64,000 nucleotides of DNA from JAVBSX01 sp051660685 (GCA_051660685.1 JBOFQB010000066.1:27818-91817); one strand, 5' to 3'; numbered from the stretch's first letter, positions 16,351 through 25,159 are shown. Notes: a model not told the origin generated them from the sequence alone. Program-made: numbers and translations.

Positions 16351-19203
16351 ATGTTGACCCCGCAAAACGCTTTGATTTGTAAACAACGATTCTTGAGGAC
16401 CTTTTGTGTCCTTTCGGCAATCCTTTTCTGGTCAGTCGGCTTTCTGCATTTACATGCCGCAACAACGGGACCCGTTGTTGTTCCGCTCTCCAGTATGGAA
16501 GTCGAGGAAGTCTCGGAATCCAATACGAAAGTTGAATCAGGGCTTCGATTTGGAAAACAGGTTGTACCCCCCGTTGTGAGTTCGAGAGCGAGCGAGATCA
16601 ACGGAAGAGTTGTTGCAATGAAAACAGCCGAAAAGGGACCTGTTGTCATTGACATTTCAGATGCTGGAAAAGAAACGAAAAAAAGTGATCGTAATGATTT
16701 GGCACTTCAATTGGAAGTGACAACAGAAGAAGCCGGAGAAACGGCAGAAGGGGTTGAAGAGGTCCTTGAAGAAGTGGAAGAAGGAGCAGATGAGGAAGAC
16801 GGGGTTGTTGAGGAGATTGAGGAAGAAGAGGAAGACGAAGAGGAATCAGAGGAAGAGGGGGAAGAGGAAATCATCTTGCTTGGCGAAATCTCCAAAGAGG
16901 TTGGAGAAGCGACCGAGGTGACGGACGAAGCCGTTGAAATGAGTCTTGAGGAAGAACAAGTGATTGAAGAGATCGAAGAACAGGATGAAACGGCTCTTCA
17001 AATGGAATTGGAAGAGGACATTGAGGCGGGAACGGTTCCTAAGGAGACAACTCGGGAGACGAAACCGAAATTGTTGGAAAAAATCGTTCTTGACCCAAAT
17101 AAGGTCGGCAATCCGAATTCGGCAACGCTCGTTCGTATGATGTACGATGAAGTGATGAACGGACTTGCACAACGGGGAATGTCTGAAAAATACAACATGT
17201 TCCGCAGTTATGCCCGGTCGACGCTTGACAAATTTGCGTCCTTAAACACGGGCAATGAAGTGGACGGGCGTTGTCGTTTGTCTTGGTATGACCGGATGTA
17301 CCGAGACCCTATCAAATCGGTTTTCGAGGTCGAGGAATTCACTCGAAAACTTCATGACGGTTTGAGCGGGAATCATCGTTATTTGGGCGAGACGTTGAAA
17401 GTGATTCGGGACAAACTGGATATTCCGGTTCGAAATGACGAACTGCATTATTCCCGGGCAACAACGCCGCTTGAAGCAGTTGCTGAAGTCAAACGTTGCA
17501 TTATGGAAGCGCAAGCGGGTTATGCTCGAGCAATTTCGACGTTGACTCAAGCGGAACAGAGAGAATTGGCGACGACGCTTTATCCGACGTTTGTCGCAAA
17601 TCGCGTCAGCGGACATACCATTCCGTCTCGCAGTGTTGGTCGCCGATTGGTCCTTTTGCTTGACAAGATGGACCGAACGGGTATTCACGAAGGTCTTGAA
17701 GCCCTTCTCCCGTTAAGTGACAAGTCGCTGCTTGATCTGCTCGCCCAACTCCCGGATGATGCTTTTCCGCACGTTCAGGTTGGTTCCCAACGAATGCAAC
17801 GGATTGCAACTCCGGCCGGAGATATTTTGATTGGCGGACGGGAGAATAATGTTTATGAATTGGATGCACCTGGAATGCAGGATGTCACTTGCGTCATTGA
17901 TTTGGGGGGAAATGACATTTATCGTGAAGGAACATGCAACATCAACCGTCCGGTTTTTGTGACAGTTGATCTTGGGGGGGATGACCGTTATGTTGCAACC
18001 AAACCGGGCGTTCAGGGCGGTTCGATTCTTGGGATTTCCATGTTGATTTCGCGGGGCGGAAATGACGTGTTCCAAGCACAGGATATTGCACAAGGAGCGA
18101 CATTGGGAGGAGCGGGAATGCTCATTAACGAGTCGGGGAATGATTCGTACAGCGCACTTCGCTTTGCACAAGGGAGTGCTCTTGGGGGTGTTGGGCTTTT
18201 AATTGACCATAATGGACACGATCAATACCGTGCAGCCCTGCTCGCGCAAGGAGTTGGTCAACCGGGCGGTTTTGGTGCTCTCGAAGATACCAACGGAAAT
18301 GACAAATACTACGTCGGCGGTCTCTATCTCGATTCTTACCCCGAACATCCCGGTTATGACGGTTGGGGTCAAGGTTTGGGAGCCGGAATTCGTCAGGTTG
18401 CAAACGGCGGAATTGGAGCTTTGTTGGACGGAGCAGGAGATGACACTTACGAATTCGACTATTTCGCACATGGAGGAGGATATTGGCTCGGTCTCGGTTT
18501 TGCCCGCGATTTCGGCGGAAATGACAAAAGAATGGGCGCAACTCTTCTCGATTATTACGGGAATGCTCGCAAAGAAGGACGTTGGCAGCGATTCTGCAAC
18601 GGGTTCGGTTGTCATTATTCACTTGGTTTCCTGATTGACGACGAAGGAGATGATGTTTATGACGGAACAATCATGGGAACGGGTATGGCGTGGGACCTGT
18701 CAATCGGCTTTTTGTTGGATTTTGCAGGAAAGGACCGTTATGCGGCAACCGGGAACATGACGCAAGGGATTGGAGCAGAAGGGAGTATTGGCATCCTGTT
18801 CGATTACGGCGGAAGTGATACCTATATGAGTCGTAATCCGGGTTATGCCAATCCTGGGATCACTTATCATTCCCCTTCCAATTGCGGCAGTAATTTCAGT
18901 TTCCTGATTGATTATGGAGGGAAAAACGAATTTGCGGCGAAACTGCCCAATACAGGTTTTCAGCAACGGGGGAGCAGCGGGGGATATTTTATCAGCCGAC
19001 CTTTTGATTTTGAATACGAGGAGGAGCAGGTTGCAGCGAAGAAAGCGGCTGAAGAAGCGGCGAAACAACCGCAAGCGCAACCGACACCGAACACGAAACG
19101 ACCTCAACGGGGTCAACAGCAGCAACAGCAGCAGAATTTGTCGAATCAGCCGACTCGTTCAACTGTTACGCCGGTTCCGACCTTAAAAGGAACCAAGAGA
19201 TAG
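16351..19203 (+). CDS. Secreted protein with GGNDxY beta-type repeats
   Basis: This 950-residue protein (ATG at 16351; an upstream TTG at 16294 is less likely) begins with a signal peptide ending near HLHAATTG. Residues of roughly 110-250 form an extremely Glu-rich acidic stretch. A helical region follows. The C-terminal half carries about eleven repeats of 24-40 residues, each built on G-G-N/D-D-x-Y and often followed by AQG and GxGxLID (GGNDIYR, GGDDRYV, GGNDVFQ, GNDSYSA, GHDQYRA, GNDKYYV, GDDTYEF, GDDVYDG, GSDTYMS). The spacing suggests a stacked beta fold, perhaps calcium-binding like RTX repeats, but the exact RTX nonapeptide is absent. The tail is Gln-rich. The stop codon TAG is also the first triplet of a G-run repeat. 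Function unknown. Confidence 0.8.
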   Translation: MLTPQNALICKQRFLRTFCVLSAILFWSVGFLHLHAATTGPVVVPLSSMEVEEVSESNTKVESGLRFGKQVVPPVVSSRASEINGRVVAMKTAEKGPVVIDISDAGKETKKSDRNDLALQLEVTTEEAGETAEGVEEVLEEVEEGADEEDGVVEEIEEEEEDEEESEEEGEEEIILLGEISKEVGEATEVTDEAVEMSLEEEQVIEEIEEQDETALQMELEEDIEAGTVPKETTRETKPKLLEKIVLDPNKVGNPNSATLVRMMYDEVMNGLAQRGMSEKYNMFRSYARSTLDKFASLNTGNEVDGRCRLSWYDRMYRDPIKSVFEVEEFTRKLHDGLSGNHRYLGETLKVIRDKLDIPVRNDELHYSRATTPLEAVAEVKRCIMEAQAGYARAISTLTQAEQRELATTLYPTFVANRVSGHTIPSRSVGRRLVLLLDKMDRTGIHEGLEALLPLSDKSLLDLLAQLPDDAFPHVQVGSQRMQRIATPAGDILIGGRENNVYELDAPGMQDVTCVIDLGGNDIYREGTCNINRPVFVTVDLGGDDRYVATKPGVQGGSILGISMLISRGGNDVFQAQDIAQGATLGGAGMLINESGNDSYSALRFAQGSALGGVGLLIDHNGHDQYRAALLAQGVGQPGGFGALEDTNGNDKYYVGGLYLDSYPEHPGYDGWGQGLGAGIRQVANGGIGALLDGAGDDTYEFDYFAHGGGYWLGLGFARDFGGNDKRMGATLLDYYGNARKEGRWQRFCNGFGCHYSLGFLIDDEGDDVYDGTIMGTGMAWDLSIGFLLDFAGKDRYAATGNMTQGIGAEGSIGILFDYGGSDTYMSRNPGYANPGITYHSPSNCGSNFSFLIDYGGKNEFAAKLPNTGFQQRGSSGGYFISRPFDFEYEEEQVAAKKAAEEAAKQPQAQPTPNTKRPQRGQQQQQQQNLSNQPTRSTVTPVPTLKGTKR

Positions 19204-19262
19204 GGGATAGGGAATGGGGGTTAGGGAATAGGGGAATAGAGGTTAGAGAGTAGTAAATAGGG
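19201..19262 (+). repeat. G-run repeat starting at a stop codon
   Basis: TAGGGGATAGGGAATGGGGG and its continuation begin with the TAG stop of the preceding gene. At least four G-runs of three or more lie within 30 nt. No C-rich arm follows here. Confidence 0.7.
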
Positions 19263-19294
19263 GACAGCAAATGTGGGGTCGGTTCCCGTTGAAC

Positions 19295-19313
19295 CGCGAT
19301 ACAATGTGTCGCG
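19295..19313 (+). repeat. CGCGATAC palindromic element, copy 3
   Basis: CGCGATAC-AAT-GTGTCGCG, preceded by GTTGAAC. The single change from copy 1 in the right arm leaves a G-U pair, so the stem is kept. Confidence 0.65.
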
Positions 19314-19362
19314 CATACAGAACATCAAAAACAACACCAATTTTATATCAGTTTCAAGAATC

Positions 19363-20967
19363 ATGAAGAAAACAGCAATCGCCTTTTCGTCTGTCTGTTT
19401 GTTTGCACTTGGCGGTCTCCTTCCCGTCCTTGCCGAATCCATTTGGTTTGAAGGGGAATCACCTAAAGCGACTCCCCTTGTTGAACCTTATGTTGCGGAT
19501 TCGGTTGACATTTCGCCCGATTCGCCGGTTCAGTTGGACGCTGAGACTCTTGCCGATCTGACGCAACGAACGTTGAAGTTGGTTGACCGTCAACAATCAA
19601 TTGCGGGTCAGCAATCGGTCGAAATGAAACCGTCGATTGAAAAACAGGGGGCGGTCGAGCAGATTGCCGAACGGTTGAATCCCCCGACTCCGGCCAAAAT
19701 GACATTTTTGAAGAGCAGTGATTTCATGTTGGTCCATTACAAGCAGTCGAACCAAGCGTCCTCGAATCGAAATCAGCGTAATGTTGGGACGAATCGCTCG
19801 AATTCCAAGCGGACGACGTTGGAGAGTTCGGACAGTTTGGAGAGTTCAGCGCAATCGGTTGAAAGGAAGGTTGCAGATGCGGCAACGCCGGGACGTCGGG
19901 ACGGACGTTCGACTCGGGTTGAATCAGACAAACGGAATACGGTAGAAACTCCGGTTGAAGTGGTTGACCCGGCTGATGAACACCTTTCTCCTCAAGTTCG
20001 GCAGTTGAAACAACAAATTAAGGCAACACTTGCATCCAATGCTCGTCGCACCTTGTCCTTGCAGAACAATACTCCAGCCGATCTGATTGCATTTTGTAAT
20101 GCTTATGGAGCGGAAACATTGGTTACACCTGCTTCTCAATCAGCCGGAAAAAACGGCAAATCCGCGACAAGTGCCCCGATTTATGCAATTGGCAGTCTTT
20201 GCTGGAATTATCCGAGTTCAGGTCGGACATTACTGCGAGCGAGCGGAAAACAGGTTATACCGCGAGTTGGCGCGGGATTGCAGAAGAAACAGGCTGCTTT
20301 ACTTGCGATGTTGGCAATGTCGAGTATTGCGGAAAATTACGAGATTCGGGTTGAGAATAACACCTACACTGTTGCCGATCTGGTTGCGTTTGAGAAAAAC
20401 AGCTGTTCTCGCGGTCTGGACCTTTCGCTTGCGCTGATTGGTCTTTCCTTCTACTGTGATTGCAATGAACAATGGAAAAATGAATTCGGCGAAGTCTGGT
20501 CGCTTTCCAAAATGGTTCAGGAGGAATTGGGCCGATCTGTCGATCAGGGGAATGTCGGCATTACCGATCAACTTCTCGGTCTTTCCAGTGTTGTCCAACG
20601 ATATGAAGGTGAAGGTGAAAAACTTCAGGGTTCTGTGTTGGACGCCAAATTGTATCTGGATTCTTATTGTGATTTTATTCTGACCGCTCAAAACGATCAG
20701 GGACTTTGGCATCCTCAGTTTTTCCTTTACAAAGGGATTGGCGATCCCCGCGCAATGCTCTACTCAAGTAGTAACATTTTACGGTTCCTCGTCTATCATC
20801 TCCCGCAAGAACGTTTGAGTGACCCCAAAGTTGTCCGCAGTGTTTCTTCCCTTCTTGCAGCTCTGAACAAGTTGGGAAATGCCCCGCTTACAACCGAACG
20901 TGATTATGAGTTGTACGGAACAACATTGCAGTCAATTGCGATGTACGCTGAAAAAGTGAGTAAATAG
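19363..20967 (+). CDS. Secreted protein with alpha-toroid-like C-terminal domain
   Basis: The ATG at 19363 gives a 534-residue protein with a clear signal peptide (MKKTAIAFSSVCLFALGGLL, cleaved after LAES). A frame open from 19273 is less likely. The middle (about 130-220) is low-complexity and Ser/Arg/Asn-rich. From about residue 230 on the pattern is helical, with segments such as SRGLDLSLALIGLSFYC, ITDQLLGLSSVVQRY, FILTAQNDQGLWHPQFF and SSNILRFLVYHLP. These resemble the alpha/alpha barrels of prenyltransferase- or terpene-cyclase-like folds, but no catalytic motif is visible. I do not recognise the family. It sits between two secreted or membrane-associated unknowns. Confidence 0.7.
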   Translation: MKKTAIAFSSVCLFALGGLLPVLAESIWFEGESPKATPLVEPYVADSVDISPDSPVQLDAETLADLTQRTLKLVDRQQSIAGQQSVEMKPSIEKQGAVEQIAERLNPPTPAKMTFLKSSDFMLVHYKQSNQASSNRNQRNVGTNRSNSKRTTLESSDSLESSAQSVERKVADAATPGRRDGRSTRVESDKRNTVETPVEVVDPADEHLSPQVRQLKQQIKATLASNARRTLSLQNNTPADLIAFCNAYGAETLVTPASQSAGKNGKSATSAPIYAIGSLCWNYPSSGRTLLRASGKQVIPRVGAGLQKKQAALLAMLAMSSIAENYEIRVENNTYTVADLVAFEKNSCSRGLDLSLALIGLSFYCDCNEQWKNEFGEVWSLSKMVQEELGRSVDQGNVGITDQLLGLSSVVQRYEGEGEKLQGSVLDAKLYLDSYCDFILTAQNDQGLWHPQFFLYKGIGDPRAMLYSSSNILRFLVYHLPQERLSDPKVVRSVSSLLAALNKLGNAPLTTERDYELYGTTLQSIAMYAEKVSK

Positions 20968-20969
20968 CG

Positions 20970-21010
20970 GAAACAGGGGATCGGGGGTTGGGAATAGGGA
21001 AACAGAGAAA
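20970..21010 (+). repeat. Short G-run repeat
   Basis: GGAAACAGGGGATCGGGGGTTGGGAATAGGG follows the stop codon at 20965-20967. Four G-runs lie within 25 nt on the coding strand. It is a degenerate copy of the family seen after gyrB. Confidence 0.6.
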
Positions 21011-21167
21011 ATAGATTTCCGTTTGTCGGATACCGACCCGAATTTTCCAGAATGGGCCAAATGGACCAAAAGTACCCTTTCACAAGATGACCCGTTTTTG
21101 TAAAATCGCGTCCCCATGTTGTAATACCACTTCCTTCGTATACAATTATCCTTACGGATTGTTCTAC

Positions 21168-21191
21168 AGAGGACTCAGCATGCAGTCCTCT
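21168..21191. promoter_or_regulatory. Perfect 8-bp inverted repeat before a small two-gene unit
   Basis: AGAGGACT at 21168-21175 and AGTCCTCT at 21184-21191 flank an 8-nt loop. A second palindrome, AGACTT-CA-AAGTCT, lies at 21216-21229. Both are upstream of the ATG at 21247 and could be operators for autoregulation, or RNA hairpins. This is inference from symmetry alone. Confidence 0.45.
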
Positions 21192-21246
21192 TGTGTACAA
21201 GTACGCGAAATTCAAAGACTTCAAAGTCTCAGCTCAAGAAGCATCC

Positions 21247-21453
21247 ATGTTTTTCACTGAAAATCAACAACAACTTGCGGCGATTGAGCGACGACAGACC
21301 CTCAAACGTCGCAATGTCGAGAGGAATGTTTGCGCCAGATTAGCAAGGGGGAGTCTATCTCTTCAGCAAGGGGACTACATTACGCAAGAAGACATGGATA
21401 AGGTGCAACGCCAAATGAAGGAATACTTCTTTTCTGACCGGTCCAAATGGTAA
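21247..21453 (+). CDS. Small basic-then-acidic protein of unknown function
   Basis: The ATG at 21247 gives 68 residues; a GTG at 21193 would add 18. The N-terminal half is Arg-rich (ERRQTLKRRNVERNV), and the C-terminal half reads GDYITQEDMDKVQRQMKEYF, an amphipathic helix. It overlaps the next gene by 7 nt, so translation is probably coupled. Two palindromes lie just upstream. Size, overlap and upstream symmetry recall the antitoxin or regulator of a toxin-antitoxin pair, but I recognise no family, so that is only a suggestion. Confidence 0.55.
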   Translation: MFFTENQQQLAAIERRQTLKRRNVERNVCARLARGSLSLQQGDYITQEDMDKVQRQMKEYFFSDRSKW

Positions 21454-22097
21454 ATCTCGACGGTTTTTATTCCGCTTTTGCTCACGCAGAAACAGACATC
21501 AAGTATGCCGAGTTGTCTGTTTCTCGTCTTTCAAGTGACGAAGATGAGGCTTGTGTTACCCAAAACTCTCCGCGCGGTGTTGTTGTTCCCGCGATCAACG
21601 AACTGCGATATGCTGCAAAACATCTTGCGACTGCAATGCAACTTGGTTCTGAGGGAGATGACTACGATGAACAGATTCGTCGCGCGACCCGGCATTGTAT
21701 TCGAGCACGACTTGACGCACTCAAAGCAACAGTCTTGTTTTATGCGCAACATCGATATTCTTTCGATGAAGACTATCGTCTCGTCATTCTTCCTGATGAG
21801 AAGCGGAAAGAGTTGAATGATTACAGAGAAAAAATGCAACAGGTCCTGTTGCTGTTGAGTGAGGATCACGCTGACAGTACCGATGCTGAATGTGATCGGT
21901 TGAGAACCTGTATCGAAGAGTTGCGGGGTTATTACAATGACTTGGAAAATAACCGGAACTGGTTTAATCAGTTGCTTCTTGCCGAAGAGATAAAACGGTT
22001 GAAGAATTCTTCCACAACACAATGGAAACTCGGTATTATTATCGGCGTCGTTGTCAGTGTCGTCGTCAGTGTGGTCACCTATGTTCTCAGCAAATAA
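21447..22097 (+). CDS. Tail-anchored helical membrane protein, function unknown
   Basis: The 216-residue protein is helical and charged over residues 1-190, with stretches such as INELRYAAKHLATAMQL and EKRKELNDYREKMQQVLLLL that suggest coiled coils. It ends in one membrane segment (WKLGIIIGVVVSVVVSVVTYVL) followed by SK, so it is anchored by its C-terminus with the bulk in the cytoplasm. The start overlaps the preceding small gene by 7 nt, and the two form one transcription unit. No enzymatic motif is seen. Possible roles include a membrane-acting effector paired with the small upstream protein; this is speculative. Confidence 0.65.
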   Translation: MVNLDGFYSAFAHAETDIKYAELSVSRLSSDEDEACVTQNSPRGVVVPAINELRYAAKHLATAMQLGSEGDDYDEQIRRATRHCIRARLDALKATVLFYAQHRYSFDEDYRLVILPDEKRKELNDYREKMQQVLLLLSEDHADSTDAECDRLRTCIEELRGYYNDLENNRNWFNQLLLAEEIKRLKNSSTTQWKLGIIIGVVVSVVVSVVTYVLSK

Positions 22098-22193
22098 TTC
22101 TGAGGTGCAATTCAAGGGACACTTTTTTGTCTCTGTACCGAAGTCGATAGAGATCGCGCCCCGTTTCAAGGAGTGAGTGCATCTGCGACTCTT

Positions 22194-22226
22194 CTTCCTC
22201 CCTATCCCCTCTTCTCCCGTCTCTAA
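22194..22226. repeat. C-rich repeat fragment before the G1P dehydrogenase gene
   Basis: CTTCCTCCCTATCCCCTCTTC is a pyrimidine arm of the G-run/polypurine family, without a partner arm nearby. It ends just before the ATG at 22239. Confidence 0.45.
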
Positions 22227-22238
22227 TTCCTTACCTCT

Positions 22239-23552
22239 ATGACAGTTTCGCTCTTGAAGACGGCTCTTGAACAGGCGGACACGACACGGCACATTCTGGT
22301 TGGGGAAGGGACACTCGCCGAAATCGGCCCGCTCTTTCGTCGTTGTTTTTCTTCGGCTTCTGCGCTCATTGTGGGAGACCCTAACACCATGAAAGCAGCC
22401 GGATATGCAATTCGGGAACAATTGCAGTCCGAAAACCTGACCCCGGTTGAAAATGTTTTCGTTATGCCGGAAAAAAATCCGGTCGCAACCCAATCCAACG
22501 TCGATCAATTGGTTGACGGGTTGAGAAACCGAAACGGAATCGCAATCGCTGTTGGATCGGGAACAATCAATGATCTGGTTAAACTGGCATCTTCCGAGCT
22601 TCATCGTCCTTACATGGTTTGTGCAACAGCCGCTTCTATGGACGGTTATACCGCGTATGGTGCTCCGATTGAAATCAACGGGTTCAAAAAAACCGTCTTC
22701 TGTCCCGCTCCTGTCGCTGTTCTCGCCGACTTGAATGTGCTCGCAAATGCCCCTTATACACTAACAGCAGCCGGTTATGGTGATTTGATTGCCAAAATAA
22801 CAGCAGGTGCTGATTGGATTTTGGCGGATTGGATCGGCGTTGAAGCAATCGAACCGATTGCTTGGAAAATGGTGCAAGGACCTCTTCGGAGTTGGATTGC
22901 GAAACCGGAATTGCTTGTTCAAAAGGATAAAACCGCCCTTTTTCGACTGTTGGAAGGACTGTTAATCAGCGGATTGGCAATGCAACGGGCTAAAACGTCG
23001 CGGACAGCATCTGGGGCGGAACACCTTTTTTCGCATTTTTGGGACAATGAGCATCACACGTTTGAGGGGACGATTCCACTTCACGGTTTCAAAGTCGGCG
23101 TTGGAACTGTTTTGTGTGCGGAAAAGTACGAGGACTTGTTGCGAATGGAAACCGAGGAGTTACAACAATTACGGCAAAAGGTGTTGGAAAAGCGACGATC
23201 TTGGACAGAGACGGAATTGTTGATTGCACACTCTTTTTCCGCTCCCCTTTTGGTTGAACGGGTCAAGCAGGAATCACGCGAAAAGTATGTTGATGAGAGG
23301 GAGTTTCTGGGCCGTTTTGACCATTTGACTCATTCTTGGTCGGAACTGAAGAGCCGATTGCGAGAACAGCTTCTTTCTTCGTCGGAGATTCGGGACCATC
23401 TCAAGCAGGTTGGAGCCCCAACCCGGCCGGAAGAAATGGGAATCAACGCCGACTTGTTGAGGAGAACTTGGAAATTGACCCCGTTGATCCGATCCCGTTT
23501 CACCCTTGTTGACCTTCTTGAGATGATTGGAAAAACAGAGATAGAGAAGTAA
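22239..23552 (+). CDS. sn-glycerol-1-phosphate dehydrogenase (AraM/EgsA type)
   Basis: This 437-residue protein matches the iron-alcohol-dehydrogenase-like family that reduces dihydroxyacetone phosphate to sn-glycerol-1-phosphate with NAD(P)H. Motifs are AVGSGTINDLVKLAS (nucleotide binding) and ATAASMDGYTA. The metal ligands sit in AAGYGDLIAK (Asp), SGAEHLFSHFW (His) and LHGFKVGVGT (His). A C-terminal extension of about 90 residues carries helical, charged sequence. In archaea this enzyme makes the lipid backbone; in Bacillus AraM feeds a prenylglycerol phosphate pathway. No prenyltransferase partner is adjacent, so the fate of the product here is unknown. Confidence 0.82.
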   Translation: MTVSLLKTALEQADTTRHILVGEGTLAEIGPLFRRCFSSASALIVGDPNTMKAAGYAIREQLQSENLTPVENVFVMPEKNPVATQSNVDQLVDGLRNRNGIAIAVGSGTINDLVKLASSELHRPYMVCATAASMDGYTAYGAPIEINGFKKTVFCPAPVAVLADLNVLANAPYTLTAAGYGDLIAKITAGADWILADWIGVEAIEPIAWKMVQGPLRSWIAKPELLVQKDKTALFRLLEGLLISGLAMQRAKTSRTASGAEHLFSHFWDNEHHTFEGTIPLHGFKVGVGTVLCAEKYEDLLRMETEELQQLRQKVLEKRRSWTETELLIAHSFSAPLLVERVKQESREKYVDEREFLGRFDHLTHSWSELKSRLREQLLSSSEIRDHLKQVGAPTRPEEMGINADLLRRTWKLTPLIRSRFTLVDLLEMIGKTEIEK

Positions 23553-23640
23553 GAACAGGGATGAGGGGATTGAGGGAAGAGGGGGGAATTGAGAAGCGAG
23601 AATCGAAAAAGGTAGAAAACGGGAACCAACGTCCGAAACA
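23553..23640 (+). repeat. Purine-rich repeat after the G1P dehydrogenase gene
   Basis: GGGATGAGGGGATTGAGGG and neighbouring GGGGGG and GAGAAG runs follow the TAA stop on the coding strand. The 644-bp gap from here to ribokinase holds no gene that I can support. Confidence 0.55.
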
Positions 23641-23798
23641 ATGTAGGACGGCAAGTGAGGATACAGATAACCGACTGACGCCGGACTTTGTATTGCAATC
23701 ATTGTTATACATTTTTGTATGTATTTTTGACGCAAAAATTCAAGGACTGTATCTCTTAGCTGCGGCGCAGGTTCATTATCGCAGCAACGTTAGGACGC

Positions 23799-24062
23799 AT
23801 TTTCCTCAATCCCGTCGGGATTGCGTTATGGTAGAAAACGATTGAAAAACAAGTCTGAACCCCGTCGGGGTTCCGTTAGGGTTTTTATGAACGCAGAATG
23901 ACCATAACGCAACTCCGACGGAGTTGAAGACTGAGGGGCAATCCGTTACTACCATAACGAAACGCCTAACGGCGTTTGAGTCAACCCGGGGTTGCGGTCG
24001 CGTTGCTCCCTTCACCCCGGGCTACAAAAAGGTCGTCCCGACGGGACTAGAAAGGGACGACT
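23799..24062. repeat. Cluster of CCCGTCGGG-type palindromes
   Basis: At least five short palindromes occur in about 240 bp: CCCGTCGGGA (23811), CCCCGTCGGGG (23860), AACTCCGACGGAGTT (23911-23925), AACGCCTAACGGCGTT (about 23960-23975) and GTCCCGACGGGAC (24034-24046). Several are next to TTGCGTTATGGT or its complement, in alternating orientation. This resembles a REP/BIME-type cluster: related stem-loops, no coding capacity. Nothing else is identifiable between 24063 and 24196. Confidence 0.75.
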
Positions 24063-24196
24063 AAACATTTCAAAAAGGACTGACACAAGCATTTCAATCC
24101 TTGGCATACACCGTTCAAGCTCTTTTTGCATCTGACACACAAGGACAATCGGGTGTTGTGAGATGTTACAGTGATTTTGGAAATGCGTTAAACGGC

Positions 24197-25150
24197 CTAG
24201 ACCCTATACGCTGATTCCCGACGTTCTACCTTCTCTAAAAAAGCGTCCAGTTCGGCTTTGGTTGGTAAAGAAGGTTGTGCGCCCCAACGTGTCACACTTA
24301 ATGCTGCAACTGCGGTTGCGATTTTTGCGGCGTCCTGAATGTTCTTTCCTTGCGCAAAACTCCATGCAAGGGACCCGCTAAACGCATCTCCTGCTGCTGT
24401 TGTGTCAACAACATCAACGGAATAAGAGGGAATGAAAAGTTCGGACCCGGAATTTTCAAGGAGGAGTGAACCTTCTGAACCGAGTGTGATAATGACATAT
24501 TGAACACCAAGGGCAAGGAGTTGTTGGGCCGCAATTCGGGCAGAATCACGGTCGGTCACTTTCACCCCGGTTAATCGTTCAGTTTCCGTTTCATTCGGTT
24601 TGATACAAGTGACATTGTGCAGCAATTCGGGAGAAAGGGGAATCGAGGGGGCAGGAGCGGGGTCAACAAAAAGTGGGATGCTATATTTTCGGGCAATTTT
24701 GGCAAGATATTCTAACGTCGGGAGCGGGGTCTCCAATTGTGCAACCAAAACATCCGCCTTTTCAATCGCCGGAATCGCCCGGTCAATGTCGGTTGGAGAC
24801 AGAAACTCATTTGCTCCAGATGCGACGGAAATCAGGTTTTCCCCTTTTGCGTCAACAAGGATCAAGGCAACTCCGGTTGCTCTTTCTGAATCACGGAAAA
24901 TGTAGTCTGTGTTGATTCCTTCCTTGATGTAACTCGCAATCGCTTGTTCCCCAAAAATGTCCTGTCCGACTTTCGCAACAAACGTGACATTCGCCCCAAC
25001 TCGTGCAGCTGCAACCGCCTGATTGGCCCCTTTTCCTCCTTGTGCAAGGAGAAAATCCCCCCCAATCACGGTTTCCCCGGGGATCGGAATCCGCTTGGTT
25101 TTGACGACCATATCAGTATTGGAACTGCCGATTACAACAACATTGGACAT
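24197..25150 (-). CDS. rbsK: Ribokinase
   Basis: This 317-residue cytoplasmic PfkB-family kinase phosphorylates D-ribose at O5, feeding the pentose phosphate pathway. The N-terminal signature VIGSSNTDMVV, the substrate loop FLLAQGGKGANQAVAAARVGA (about 33-53) and the C-terminal PfkB motif VVDTTAAGDAFSGSLAW, with its catalytic aspartate in AAGDAFSG, are all typical of RbsK. Length fits. No ribose transporter or RbsD is nearby. A related deoxyribokinase or other PfkB sugar kinase is possible but less likely given the ribokinase-like substrate loop. Confidence 0.9.
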   Translation of the reverse strand: MSNVVVIGSSNTDMVVKTKRIPIPGETVIGGDFLLAQGGKGANQAVAAARVGANVTFVAKVGQDIFGEQAIASYIKEGINTDYIFRDSERATGVALILVDAKGENLISVASGANEFLSPTDIDRAIPAIEKADVLVAQLETPLPTLEYLAKIARKYSIPLFVDPAPAPSIPLSPELLHNVTCIKPNETETERLTGVKVTDRDSARIAAQQLLALGVQYVIITLGSEGSLLLENSGSELFIPSYSVDVVDTTAAGDAFSGSLAWSFAQGKNIQDAAKIATAVAALSVTRWGAQPSLPTKAELDAFLEKVERRESAYRV

Positions 25151-25159
25151 GATTGAGAA

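Noticed and set aside
23799..24062. Integron attC-like sites (GCCTAAC and CGTTAGG motifs)
   Set aside because: The core sites do not match RYYYAAC/GTTRRRY at correct spacing and no gene cassettes lie between them; palindromic repeats explain them better.
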